Positions 1 through 12,300 of a stretch of DNA of 64,000 bases are shown here, one piece after another (the first letter of the stretch is position 1; each line of letters starts with the position of its first letter). The translations under genes were made by a program, and so were the position numbers. The notes under the pieces were generated by a model. It did not search any database. It saw only the letters and a program-made list of their open reading frames with translations, and was not told where the DNA came from. The DNA is from Emergomyces orientalis (taxonomy: Eukaryota > Ascomycota > Eurotiomycetes > Onygenales > Ajellomycetaceae), in contig MOWL01000029.1 in the NCBI GenBank assembly GCA_002110485.1, forward strand, positions 176,819 to 240,818, in the 5' to 3' direction.

Positions 1-1729
1 TGGGGAGGAAGAACGATGGGATTGTTGTTACTGTTTCAATCTTCGCTCCGTGGCCGTGGCCATCTATATTTTCGAACTCGTTTACCACGGAAGTGAGAAT
101 GCCGCCTTCCCATGGTTTCATCTCTTCTCCAAAGATGGCAGACAGGAGAATAACTTTACGAATTAACAAAGCGTTAGCGTCTGCATGAAAAATCCAACTT
201 GCCATAGAGAAAGCTAGCTGGAACATGAACTCACCTGGATGCAGGTACAAATTACGCCCAATCTGTGGGTTTTTCAGGCCACTTCTGAGCAGAAGCAGGG
301 GGGTTTGCAAGGACCCACAAGACACAATGATCTTTTTGGCCTTGATTACCACCTTTCGTTTAATAACAGGCTCTCCACTGACGCCGTGATTGATGTCCCT
401 TGAAGTCCAGGTTCCTTCAACTCCATGAGCAAGACAGTTCCCGGCATTTCCCTCTCTAAACAATATTCTCTCGGCGTAGAAACCTTCGATAAATCGCGCT
501 CCTGCGCGGGCAGCGTCTGCCAAAAAGGTCACTTGGGGGCCCTTCTTGCCGCAAGACCCACAGCCTAGGGTGCAATGCCCGCAGGAATGTTCTTGATTAC
601 CCGTATTCTGAGGCACTGTCTTGGCAGAATACCCCAGTTTCCGTGCGCCCTCAAGCAGAATACGGTTCGCATTATTGTGTTTGACATGTTCCGTGTTGAC
701 ACCCATACGATCGCAAACACGATCAAGAGATTTCTGAAACTCCGTAGAGGTGAAAAATGGCATTCCTTTTTTTGCCCATTCTTGACGAACGTAATTCTGC
801 GTCTGTAGGGACGCTGACCAGTTAACAGCTCCGCCGCCGCCCCAAGTTGAACCAGAGATGACGGCGATTGAGCCATCATCGGAAACATTGGCGCCACCAT
901 TCTCGAACAAATTCAAGGTTCCCTCCTTCATTGTCATGGGGAAGTGTTTCTCTGACCAGTAATAAGATTTTTCAACCACGATAACACTGTGGCCCGCTTC
1001 CGCAAGATTCTTTGCCGCCACAGCGGCACCGCAACCGCTTCCAATGATGACTATATCAGTATCGATTGTTTCGGTATTGTCTCCCGGAGGGATTTGCAGA
1101 AATTCGTAAGGATACCCTGCGGCAGGAGTGAAATTGATCGGTACTCTGGGGAAACCAATAATAGCAGGGAGTGTAGGGCTCAAAGGAACCCATGCTTTGT
1201 GGAAGAGGGTGATCAACGAACGATATAAGGCGCGCATTGGTGGAAGAACTGAAATAGCCCAGCCCCTAAAAATTGCTTCGCGAACACGATAAGGCTGACA
1301 CTGAATAGGAGCAGCGTATCCGGTCAGTGCAAGGGCCACGGGTCGACTATTAAGGGCGTTGAGTATGACACTGATGCCTCGCCTAGCCTCGTCTGGGATT
1401 TGCTGACCGAGCACACGACATATGCTCTCTTTGAATTCAGGAACGGAGGAAGCATTTTCCGCGAGGAACCGGACGGCGAGGTCCGAGTGTGCAGAAGCGC
1501 CGTGAATGGACTGAAGGTGATGAGCTGCAAGTGCAAACTCGGCATCATTGATCATACAGTCACTTGGGCACCCGCCGGCACTTTTTGGTCTGATGGATGG
1601 GATAACAGTGTCTGCCAGGGCCAGCAGTGTTTTCCATTGTAGCGGGGTTAAAATAGTATTTGCTGCGGGTGCTGGAGCTAAAGGGCTGTCCAAGATTTCG
1701 ACCGGAGTAGAAGACAACGAAGAAGTCAT
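1..1729 (-). CDS. Long-chain fatty alcohol oxidase (GMC family), 3' part missing
   Basis: Flavin-dependent oxidation of long-chain alcohols to aldehydes, usually on peroxisomal or microsomal membranes (family knowledge). The start ATG is at 1729-1727. An N-terminal FAO-type region of about 190 residues is followed by the dinucleotide-binding motif VIIGSGCGAAVAAKNLAEAG and then GMC signatures, including GSTWGGGGAVNWS and a Cys-rich HCTLGCGSCGKKG stretch typical of FAO proteins. A likely intron lies at 234-154 (GTGAGT donor, GCTAACG branch site, AAAG acceptor), after which the frame resumes with AIFGEEMKPWEGGI. The gene runs off the left edge, so the substrate-binding and catalytic C-terminus is not visible. 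It is divergent from the thiolase at 3844, and both fit peroxisomal lipid metabolism. Confidence 0.85.
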   Translation of the reverse strand, partial: MTSSLSSTPVEILDSPLAPAPAANTILTPLQWKTLLALADTVIPSIRPKSAGGCPSDCMINDAEFALAAHHLQSIHGASAHSDLAVRFLAENASSVPEFKESICRVLGQQIPDEARRGISVILNALNSRPVALALTGYAAPIQCQPYRVREAIFRGWAISVLPPMRALYRSLITLFHKAWVPLSPTLPAIIGFPRVPINFTPAAGYPYEFLQIPPGDNTETIDTDIVIIGSGCGAAVAAKNLAEAGHSVIVVEKSYYWSEKHFPMTMKEGTLNLFENGGANVSDDGSIAVISGSTWGGGGAVNWSASLQTQNYVRQEWAKKGMPFFTSTEFQKSLDRVCDRMGVNTEHVKHNNANRILLEGARKLGYSAKTVPQNTGNQEHSCGHCTLGCGSCGKKGPQVTFLADAARAGARFIEGFYAERILFREGNAGNCLAHGVEGTWTSRDINHGVSGEPVIKRKVVIKAKKIIVSCGSLQTPLLLLRSGLKNPQIGRNLYLHPGEFMFQLAFSMASWIFHADANALLIRKVILLSAIFGEEMKPWEGGILTSVVNEFENIDGHGHGAKIETVTTIPSFFLP

Positions 1730-3843
1730 AGCGATCGATTTGCGATGTGGCCGTACAGAAAGGGGGTATCAAGGGTAACAAGCAATCCAGCAAAAGGGAA
1801 TGAAAACAAAAAGATCAACAGGACCAACAGGACAACAGGCCAACGAGAGCGTACTGGGTCTAACTAGATGGGTTCTTTGACAGCGATAATCTTCGCTTTG
1901 CCTGTGATGAAGCGAAAGTCTGGGGGCTTAAGCAGAGCAGCAAACAGGAAATAACAGCAGCTTTCCAACTTGACGGTAGGTAAAAGAATAGGAGGAGCGA
2001 GAGAAGAGGTATACAAGTGATAATGCTAATGCCTGTTGATGATGCTTAGCTTCAGGGAGATAAGAAGATGACGAGGAATAGTTGATATCAAGAAGAAGAA
2101 GAAGAAGAAGAAAAGGGGAAAAAAAGAATATAGGAGGGTTTATTTGTTGTTTTTGTTGTTTATTCGTTGGCGGAGGAAGGAAGCGCCCTTGCACGCAGAC
2201 GGCAGCCACGATGATATGATAGGATACTTAGGTAAGGAATAAAATATATAACTATCGACGATGCAGATATAATTATACTGACATCAAAATCGAGTAGGGG
2301 TTTCGTCTAGGGGTCTGTCGCCTGTCGCCTGTCTCCTGTCAGTCGTGTGCGCCGTGGATATAGGGATCAATACAGCTCGGTAGTTAAATATTAATATTAA
2401 TACCAAGGTTGTCCCAGAGCTTTACACACTTTCCACACCGGCAAATCAAACATCACTTTGAGGGGCGGCCCTTTTGAAATTGCCTTTGGTGTTATCATTC
2501 AAGCTTAAAAATCGAAAAGAAGTGCGCCTCTCAGGTACATAATATATCTGTTTGCGGGCTCAATGCGGAGAGGGCATATGAATCACAACTTTCTCTCACT
2601 TGGCCAAATGATTGCAGGCAAAAGGCTCTCTGGGGACGAATTGGCGCAGTTTAGCGGGCGACTAGCAGGTTTTTCTGGGGTCGTGAGAGCTTCTCTTAAC
2701 CTAGGCTAGCCAATATGTTTACCGAATTTTTTTCATGTGGAAATGCCTGTGCATGAACCTGGCAATGCGTCAATGTGATTGATACCACACCACGCGCCAT
2801 GATAACTATGCTTATTATCGATGGAGGCTAAAGGGGAAAGCCAGGAACCTATAGATACTATAGATATACGAAGCTGTTTTGGCCTCCCTACATGTCAGTA
2901 GCTTAGAGGCCAAGGGTGTTAAAATATCTGCTTGCTTTATATGATTATTCGAGCATGGTACTGACGACAACTTGCTGCAAGAAAACAATATAGACCATTG
3001 TTCCAGCATCAAAGCAAAGAATGAAAGAAAGCATTTTGCGTCAATGCTAGTTCTTTGTCCCCAAGGACAATTCGCCCCCAAATTGAGTTCGTTAAACAAA
3101 CAGTCATCTTCAACCTCATTTGACTTCAACCTCATCTTCAACCTCGCCGCAACCTTTGCATTACACTGGGCTGTACGTTTCTCTCATTCCTCACTGGATG
3201 AAAAGACGGACATGATGACAAGTTTATATTTATATCTACGAGAACACATAACATGATCCTCTGCTCATTTCCAAGGTTTAACTGCACAGCGCTGCCAAGC
3301 CCATCCACACCTCGGCCCGCGGATTGGCCCTGGATTCCCGGTTGTTCAAGGCCCATAATAATTCGCATAAAAATGCTCCAAAAGTGCCCACAGTAATAAG
3401 TATACCCCCCTCCACAACGCCACCTGTTCAGGCCTCTGGCTGTTTGCCAGGCGCCCAAGAACTGCCAACCCACTTTTTTTCTGTTTATCCAGCTCGCTGG
3501 GCTCTAACATCAAATTCCTCATATGGGGGGGCAAATCAGCAGATACGGCTGCTGAGTAACAGTGGGCCCTCGCAAAACTTCCGAAGCCGAGAAGGAAAAA
3601 AGTTAACTGATTCAGCTCTATAATCATTTCAATCTTCTTCAAGCTTCATTATAGCTAAATATATATATATATATATATATACATATATATGTATGTCGTC
3701 TTCGCCCTAGACTCTGCCATCTTCTTTCTCTCACTCCGTCTCCTGCCAGCATCCTTGTCGAACGTCGAGATTCTGTGCTCCTGTCAGCTTGGTTTGAGGG
3801 CCTTCTAGATTCCTCCTACCAATCGCATCTATTCCTACCGACA
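1730..3843. promoter_or_regulatory. Divergent intergenic region between FAO and thiolase genes
   Basis: No convincing gene. It holds a GAA/AAG-type microsatellite at about 2090-2116, AT-rich stretches and a (AT)n run at 3658-3690. One CCTCGG hexamer occurs at about 3309-3314. That is the core recognised by the fatty-acid regulators FarA/FarB in Aspergillus, but a single hexamer in 2 kb is weak evidence. Confidence 0.4.
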
Positions 3844-5653
3844 ATGACTCTTCACTCACGGCGTCAAGCCCGCGATCGTGTCTATGTACTAGGCGCGGGC
3901 ATGTCGCCTTTCCTCAAGCCAAATCCCAAAAGAGATTATCCCCAGATGGGTCTTGAGGCTGGCACCAAGGCCCTCCTGGATGCTGGAATCACATACGATG
4001 ATGTTGAGCAGGGCTTTGCATGCTATGCCTATGGCGACTCAACTTCTGGCCAGAGAGTCTTCTATCAGTTCGGTAAACCCGCCACCAAGTTTCTCAATTT
4101 CTCAATTTCCGTTCATATTTCTCGTAAATCCCTTGCGGTTGCATCTGCTGTCGATTGCCTCTCTTCTCCGTATTAAATTTAATAAACAAAATTGAAACCC
4201 GTGCTCATGATGTTATTGAGAACCAGGAATGACAGGTATCCCGATTATCAATGTCAACAATGCCTGCGCAACCGGCTCGTCAGGTTTGTATCTTGCTCGC
4301 CAATCCCTCAGCTTGGGCGGCGCAGATGTCGCTTTGGTCATTGGTTTTGAAAAGATGATGGCTGGCCGCCTAAAGAAGTTTTTCACCGACCGGTCTGTTC
4401 CTCAAGGCCTCCATGCAGAGAAGATGTTCGACCTCAACCCAAACAGCGAGCCGGGAAATATCAGCCTGTTCGGCAATGCTGGTTTGGAATACATTGAAAA
4501 GTATTACCTTGCTTTTCCCAGCCTGCGCGAAGCATTATTCTATTCTGGCCATATCCAGCTAACAAGCTCTCTGTTCCTATTAAGACATGATGCTATACCC
4601 GATGATTTAGCCGAGATTGCCAGAGTCAACCACCTACACAGTGCCAAGAACCCTTACAGCCAATTCCAGACTGTATACACTCTCGATGAGATCAAAAAGA
4701 GTGCAGCACTGTATGGCCCAGTCACAAAGTTGCAATGGTGAACCACTTCCTTAACTTGGCCTGCTATGTTACGCAGGATTATAAATGGCTAATATATTTT
4801 ATTTTCCATAACCAGCTGCCCGACATCTGATGGCGCCGCTGCTGCTGTCCTCGTCTCAGAACGGTGGTTGGACGAGCATCCCGAGTGCAAAAGCAAGGCT
4901 ATTGAAATTGCAGGACAAGCAATAGTAACGTAAGCCCTCACCCTCGAAAACTTCCTGATCATCCTTCGCACCCCGCGACTACAATTGCCATCAGTTCATA
5001 CTTATTCATATCAACCATATAGAGACCAAGCCGAGACCTTTGGATCTTCGTCAATGGACCTCGTCGGATATCAGATGACGAAGCGTGCCGTCGCTGCCGC
5101 TCTTGCCGAATCAAACACACCAGTCGCCCGTGTTGGCGTTTGCGAGCTCCATGACTGTTTCGCCGCTAACGAGCTGGTAACCATTGACGCTCTGGGACTC
5201 TGTGAACCCGGTAAAGCTGGCGAATTCGTTCGCAACGGAAACATTTCACATGGCGGCCGTGTCGTCGTCAACCCGTCTGGTGGTCTCATCTCCAAAGGCC
5301 ACCCTCTAGGCGCCACTGGTCTCGCCCAATGCGCAGAACTGGTCTGGCAGCTCAGAGGTTGGGCGAATAGCAGGCTCGCACCGTACACGACGGTGGCTCT
5401 ACAGCATAACCTAGGTCTGGGTGGTGCTGCCGTGGTGTCTGTGTATAAGCGTGCGGACGAGTTAGCGAATGCTCCCATGACAGATAATGAAGTCTCCAGG
5501 CTATCAGGCGTGGGCTATAACCCTGCAACGGAAGTTAGACAGGTCACCGTCGAGCAAATTAGGAGTATCCTAAGCAAACAGAATAACAACCAATGGGCTC
5601 GCGTTGGCGGTCGTGGTGGGGACTTGGAGACCACTTTCCTTGCCAGAATTTGA
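3844..5653 (+). CDS. SCP-x type thiolase (sterol carrier protein X / lipid-transfer thiolase)
   Basis: Peroxisomal thiolase of the SCP-x class, which cleaves 3-oxoacyl-CoA with branched or sterol-like chains (family knowledge). Five exons fit: 3844-4072, 4227-4500, 4585-4737, 4816-4929 and 5023-5653, and all junctions keep the frame. Visible motifs are NVNNACATGSSGLYLARQ with the nucleophilic Cys, CPTSDGAAAAVL after the third intron, ELHDCFAANELVTIDALGLC and NPSGGLISKGHPLGATGLAQ with the active-site His. The C-terminus ends in ARI, which is only a weak PTS1-like tripeptide. It lacks the SCP2 domain and is therefore thiolase only. It is divergent from the alcohol oxidase. The stop codon is TGA, used here as a real terminator. 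Confidence 0.88.
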
Positions 5654-6543
5654 AAAATGTGGTGTTTTTTCTTCTTGCTTTTGATGGTATGTACCCCTCC
5701 ACGTGTTGTTTTGGGCCCTATTTTGTTCTTTAGTACCCCATTTGCATTGATATAGACTACCGAATTTCGTTTTGCATTATGGTATCTGCATATTTTATAT
5801 TTTGTTTAGATTAGTGAGGGTATTACACATATTGACCGCCTGATATTCGGCATTCTAAATATGATACCACGTGATTTCATTTTTCGAGTCCCCTAGTGGG
5901 AAGAGTACGCAAGAGCGGTTCCTGCCCATAATAATATCTTCATATAATTGTCGTCCGATTTAAGGATAATGTTATCGATGAACGGACCAACCCTTTGAGC
6001 TGCTCCGCTTGTAGAACCCGTCCGTACATGCCGCGAAGCGACAAAAACGAATGAATGTAATGAAACAAAAAAGGAGAAACTATTATTCGCACTAGCCCTT
6101 GTCTGTTGGATTCTAAAAACATGTTATCAAGGGGTCACAGGAAATGTTTTGTTTGTGTTACAATGCACTATTTGCAGGAGGAAGGAGCTTGTGAATCAAA
6201 CGCAAGCCTGTGTCTTCAAATGCACAACTAGAGAATGGGGTGGGCCAACCATTGGGATCTGTTAGAGATTAGTTAAGGGGAACGAGGGAGGGGTAAGATA
6301 ACATGCGTAGATTGGTATAGATTTGATGAAATCAAAATTTCCGAGGCTATGAATTAAGAGATAATGAATTAGGCTTGACTGAAAACCCTGAGCAGGTTTC
6401 GGCGCAAGTTACAAGGAGACCATTAAACTAGACCATGTATCCATCAGAGTGCAAACATTTATAGCTTGACCATGCCCTTTAAAAATGAAAGCCAAAAAAT
6501 TCCATCAAGCAGAAAAAGGGTTGTTAGGGGTGGAATATTGCCA
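5654..6543. other. Intergenic, convergent gene ends
   Basis: AT-rich sequence between the thiolase stop and the kelch gene stop. Only short unsupported frames are seen. It presumably holds the two 3' UTRs. Confidence 0.5.
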
Positions 6544-9322
6544 TTAGGGCCTGTCAGTCCGTTCAGATGATTCAGGTTCAGGGCTTGGAAGATCCTCTGT
6601 AAACCCAGATACATATCCGCGTCTTTGTGAACCTTGCTCTTCAACAATTGGCGCGTTGCTGGTGTAAAGATTGAAGGCAGCACTCGAGAGAGACGAGTTA
6701 TTTCGACCATGGGTGGGCTGTGAAGGTGGATTTGGATTTGGTTGAGGTGAAGGTGGTTCGGGGGAAACTGGACTTCTAAAAGTTGAAGCATCACTAACTC
6801 CTCTCGTGCGTGATGAGGTGGGTGCGACATTGTATTCTGTGGGTAGCTCAAGAGGCGCGGAGACATGTCCAGCTAAAACGAAACAGGTAAGTATAGGCAA
6901 CGTTCATTTGGAAAGGGAGAAAACTTCGATACGTACCTTGCATTTCGTGAACCTGGACCCCACCAGCCTCTTGAGCCTTGGGATCCGAATACACAACTCC
7001 TGAATGCGGGGGTGGAGCTGTCACTGAATCGCCCACATCGGAGAAAGCAGCTGCAGACGTATGTTTGTCATTGATTCCAATCTCCGTAGAGGCCATGGTC
7101 ATATTTGTTTTCTGGGTTGGTAAGCCCATTCCGTACATCCATCCTATAATTCGTTTCCTGTTATCGCTGGTCACCCCTTCGCTGGTAGCGTACGCCCTAT
7201 CGCGTCTTCGACGCCACAGCAGCCAAAGTACAGCCAGCCCTGTTACGAAAATAAGGCCCAAAACAACACCTAAAACTGGAGCCACCCATTTAGGGAGCCC
7301 ACCACCGTCGCCATTGTTTTCGGGGGGTTTTGTAGGATTTGGCGCGGAAGAGTTGTGTAGAGGGTAGGGATAATACGTCTTTATGGGCTTGGTATACTTT
7401 GTGTGAAATAGGTCACGTAAAGCGTCATGACCCCATGAAATGGGTTCAACAGCAGTAGCACCGCCCTTAGAGCTAAAAATAATAATAGAAGAAATAAAAT
7501 CAGAATAATATCATACAAAGGGGAAACATCGTTTCAAGAAACCTTACTTTCCACCAATCTCAGCGGTGATCAAATCTGGTACTTCATATTCGCTCCATTC
7601 TTCTGGATGGTAGGTATTTTGAAATTCTAGCGTATTCAAGTTGAAAATCCGGATGGGGTCTACGCATTTGGTTGGGGTGAGTTCATCTTTGCCACCGATA
7701 ACAAACATTTTATCGGGGTACGGTTTAATGCACTTGTGGGATCGCACGCCCTTTTCCGTTTTACCCGCGTATGTGAGGACCCATCTGAAAGAGGGCACGG
7801 AAAGAGTGTAAACAGCGTTGGAAGGCTCTTCCGTTTTTACATTCCCGCTGTAGCCTCCATATATATAGATGTTGTATGAACTTCCATCCTGAGCTGCAGC
7901 CACCACTGAACAGAACTCAGATAGAGCGGGTGGATGGTCTCCTGTTGTGTTTTGTAGATACCTGCGATGTTCATTAGTGAGTTATGAGAAACTAACGACA
8001 TCAAGAGTTATATATCTCAGAAACCTACCATTTACCATTGTCAATGTCATAAACAGGAACAGTGCGCATGAATCCAGGTCCCGTTCGGTTCTATTATACG
8101 ATCAATGATGCGGAAAAGAAGGGAAAAGTAAAACACGCGGGTTCTTCTTGAGAAAAGTATGGATTTCCCAGAAGCTTACATTTTCTTCTTGTTTCTCCTG
8201 AGACAATCTACCAGCAGTAAAGCGCTCAGGATGCACCACTCCACCAATGGCAATAAGTACCCCCGAGGCAGAAACGGGTATCCAAACTAATTCTGCATCT
8301 GCCCTACCAGGGATAGCTTCTGGAAAAGAAGCATTTTCCCATGTAGGGAATCTCATTTTAGCCATATCCACGGAAATCAGCGAATTTGATGTGAAATTCG
8401 GACGGGGGCTCGGGTTTTGAATCATTCCCCAGTTTTCTCCACGTTGTCCGCTAAAGTAAAAGGCTTTATTCTCACTTGGAGCCGAGGCCGCCGCGCCGTT
8501 TGTGATATAGGTTGTCAGGTTATTGTTGAGGTCTTCAAACAGAAATCCAGGTCTCCATGCTGTGGCGAGGGGTCCGTATTGATAGGATTCATATGCAAGT
8601 ACCCTATCTTCGTCAGGAGGACTTTCAAAATCACTCGATTTAAGAAGACCCCTAATTAAGTCAGCGGCAGTCCAACTTTTTATAAAGTCGAATATCTCGT
8701 CCGTACCCGTATAGATAGAATTTGTTATCATTCGCCAACATGGCCCCACGGAGATAACGGGGCGCAAGATTATTCACCGCACCCCCCGCGGGAGATAACC
8801 GGCCAAATAAGTTCGTTACGTTTGATTTCGCGGTATCAAAAGGGACGGTGAGATCGAGAACCCAAGTTTGGCCCATAGGGTCGACTACTTCTGGTTTAGA
8901 TGCCATAATATCACTCTGTGAAAAAATTTGAGCAGGAAGTAATTTACCTTTATTCTCTGGGGTGCCGTAGGTCCCATCGGTAAACCCACTGCAATAAAAT
9001 TTGAGCTAATCCCCAGAAAATATATAGCCTATGCCGAGATCATGGTTACATACCGCTGTATCCAACGCTCCCCGCCATCAAAGTAGATTTTATCACGGAT
9101 GAGGCTTGCTAGATGGGGCAATCAGAAGAGGTCTGGTAGGCAGCAGCGACTGGAGTTAACAGTCGCTCTGAAGTTTGGTCGCCTTGATAATCACGAACGC
9201 TCACCTCGAAAGTCGTACCAAGCGCATATGCTGATGTTGGCTTGGTTTTGAAATGTCTGCCCAACAACTCCATTTAGCAAGCCAGGAAATATGATGGCTG
9301 TGATGATCCACAAAAGCTCCAT
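6544..9322 (-). CDS. Kelch-repeat single-pass membrane protein, with one apparent frameshift
   Basis: Seven exons fit: 9322-9205, 9108-9054, 8988-8180, 8090-8029, 7961-7548, 7472-6937 and 6872-6544. The product starts with a signal peptide (MELLWIITAIIFPGLLNGVVG) and carries kelch blades such as KIYFDGGERWIQ, IAIGGVVHPE, IYIYGGYSG and MFVIGGKDE. It then has one transmembrane helix (VLGVVLGLIFVTGLAVLWLLW) followed by RRRR and a Pro/Ser-rich cytosolic tail. This is a common fungal architecture, and its ligand is unknown. At 8706-8708 (GGG on the plus-complement) the frame shifts by one base inside the expected FYLYGG...TDEIFDF blade, with no plausible intron. That is a real lesion or a homopolymer sequence error. 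Exon borders are inferred from GT/AG sites and frame. Confidence 0.75.
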
Positions 9323-12300
9323 GACCGATTTTTAGTAGATCAATATTGACGATTTGAGGCCGTGATTCCAGTCATCGGAATACAGATTAGTATTGTGGAG
9401 GAGCAATCATGCGAAAGAAGTATTCTAACCCAAGCACGATCAGGATGGATCATGGCTCGTGAGGTCCTTTGTCAGTAAACAAATGGCACCCTCAGGCAGC
9501 GGCGAAGTTGTCCGGATGAGAAAGGTGGATGTTGCCGGAGACAAACGAACAGTTTATGCTGTCAAAATTGCCAACTAAGCCTTTTGCGTCCAAAGATCGT
9601 TTGTAGGTTTCCTATTCCCCTACCGCTTTTCGTCTTTCTCGTGATTTTGACTGATATTCGCTTGCGGAAGATATAGCTGAAGAACAGCGTGGACAACAAG
9701 AGAGGCGGTAGTAAAATCTAGTTTCAATGTAGTGTTGGGTTCCGCGAACAGGGGGGGAGAGAAGCTATTCTACCCCTCGTCGCTCTTTTCTAGTGGCCAT
9801 AAAATAAAAGGTGCTGGATAATTTTTAACCAGGGAGGAAGGATCGCTGCCAACCCAGGACGTCCTTGGTTTCCTGACAAAAAGAACCTTCGAAAAGCCAC
9901 TTTAGGGTGCAAATGATGGGGTGAAGCAGTAACTTATCGTGAATCCGACTTGATTTGATTTCTGAACGAAAAATCAACAACAGAAAAAGGTAAAAATTAA
10001 AAAATAAATAAAAATAAAAATAAAAATGTGGACATGAGAGAAAGGCTTGATTCTACTCATCTTCTGCAAATGGGAGGGAAGACATGGAGGCTGAATTGGT
10101 CAACACTTTCTATTTCTTGCCGCTTTAACTTCAGACAAGGGTGGCTGTGGAAGGGATAATCGATTGATTATGGGGCTGCGGCCAATAATAACCACCTTGA
10201 CTTGTGGCCACTGTTCCCGCGGCTGAAAATGGGCATGTTTGAACGTGTATGTGATCACACTGCGCATGTGGCATGCCAGTATAATCCCAGTCTTCCAGTT
10301 TTTCTGCTGGTGAAGGTCGTTGAGGGTCATAAAAAGCATACATACAAAAATTGAAGTGAGGATGAATTTCTGGGTCATGAAGATCATCCACTCAAGAAAC
10401 TAATCCGCCACCCCATTGTTCTGCGACTAGTTCTAAATCTTCCCCGCTTGGTAGATTGGGCCTGCCGTTGATGATACTCCATCTAATTTTCCATGGAGGG
10501 CGGCAAACGAGGTGTTTGCTCTCTAACTAGGTTTGGTGAGGTCTGAAATGTCCATGTCCTCGTATTTATTTACGTGGAAAAGTGTTTGGGTGTCGTTGTG
10601 GTAATTTGACGTTGACGACAAGTGTGATCCCTTCAGATCGTCGGAGTACATGTACTTTTGCTGCACGAGGGCGAACGTAGAAAGCTCCATTCGTCCAGTC
10701 ATTTGAGCAGTGGTAGATACTATGCATTGTCGTACGGGAATAATGTACTAGTTTCCAATTTAATTTCCAAACGGCGACAAAACAGACAAAGGAATCAATT
10801 TTCAGGCCTAGATTGGGGGTTCCTGCAGTTTGCAGGAGGGGAAAGATGTATGAATGATTATAAGAATAATCACTGGGGCGGGGAGTATTGACTTATTTTT
10901 TGGAAGGGTGGTGATCCAAGCTGAAGCCCTCCATTTTTCCTCAGTCACGATGCACGGAGCTGGGGGTTGGTAGAGATCTCGTACCAATGCGGGGAAAGGG
11001 CCCCTTCTAAAGACGTTCTGGCCAACGGATGCTCTGCATGCAATTGCTGGGATCAGACATTGGGTGGTATCCGCGAATCAATCGAGGATAGAATTCGATA
11101 CGGCGTAGCATTCCTCAGTCATTGACTCATGAAGGAACATTTTTCATGGCGGTTGAAGTGGAAGAGAGACCAGCGATATGGGTTAATGAATGCTTCCTGG
11201 GGAGGATGTATTCCCTGATGATGGTGGCTTTCAACAACTTGTTGCGCTCTTCTATTCTTAGATCTTGGGGCCAGTATTACCATGACAGCAACCAGCCTGT
11301 ACCATACCCGCCTAAGCCCTTAGGATATTTTGGTATGACCTGGAGCCTTGGTTCAGAAACGATTGGAGGGTGAGGGCCCAACACAAGTGCTGGATGGGGT
11401 GAGATGTGGTTGGATGTCTATTATTCCCCTCATACGGTAGAATGCCAACACAGCGGACCGCGTCTGATAGGCCTTGGCAAGGCAGGATTATCGCCCGAAC
11501 ATGGATGTAACAATCGAGTATGTACTCTACTGGGGTATGCGCTATTTACAACTGCATAGATGGATATCCATGGATGTGCTATACATGGGTACTTACATAG
11601 CTCAGCGCCGAATTTCCGCCCAGAATCAAACTCTAGTGCCCTTGCCCTTCTGATGGGGCAGAGGTCAAGGCAACCAAATGCTCGAGTTCGGAATTGCTAT
11701 CCCAAATAAGGTATATCCGACGATCCCTGGGCTGTATGGCGGGCACTGGAAAGCCTATCCCAAGGGAGCTAGCAAATGCAGGAAGTTGGCGGTTGGTATC
11801 GATATCGAAAGCTCAAAGAATTTAACTAACCAACCCAAAATAATCGTAACTAACTGAACATGGATCTGATGACTAACTTAGTAGAGAATCGCCTCGGTTG
11901 ATCAGGTCGCAACAACTTTCATCCGCTGTCATGCGTCTGTTCCAAACGCCAAAAAAAATAGTATTTTAAACGTCAATTCATGGATCCTTTCTCGTACTCG
12001 TCCATTCTCTACCATCCTTGTAGGTTGTCAAAACCCTGTCATCATTAGCGAAGTTCATGATTTTGGAAGAAATGCCAGCTGGTTGTTTTCCTGCGTATTA
12101 TTGGTGCCATTTTGTTGGATGGGATAATACGAGCAATTGCCGGGCCATCCCACTCCACGTCACAACTATTCCCGTCACCCAGAGCGATGAGGCTCAACAA
12201 AGGATTCCTCCCAGCACTGAGAAATACTTGATGGCGGTTTGTGCCAGGGTAGAACAAGAAAGCTCAATATTATTTATTCATCCCAGATGTGCAAATCTCC

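Noticed and set aside
10100..10391. Overlapping minus-strand frames with plausible composition
   Set aside because: The better-looking frame has no ATG and no splice partner that I can support.
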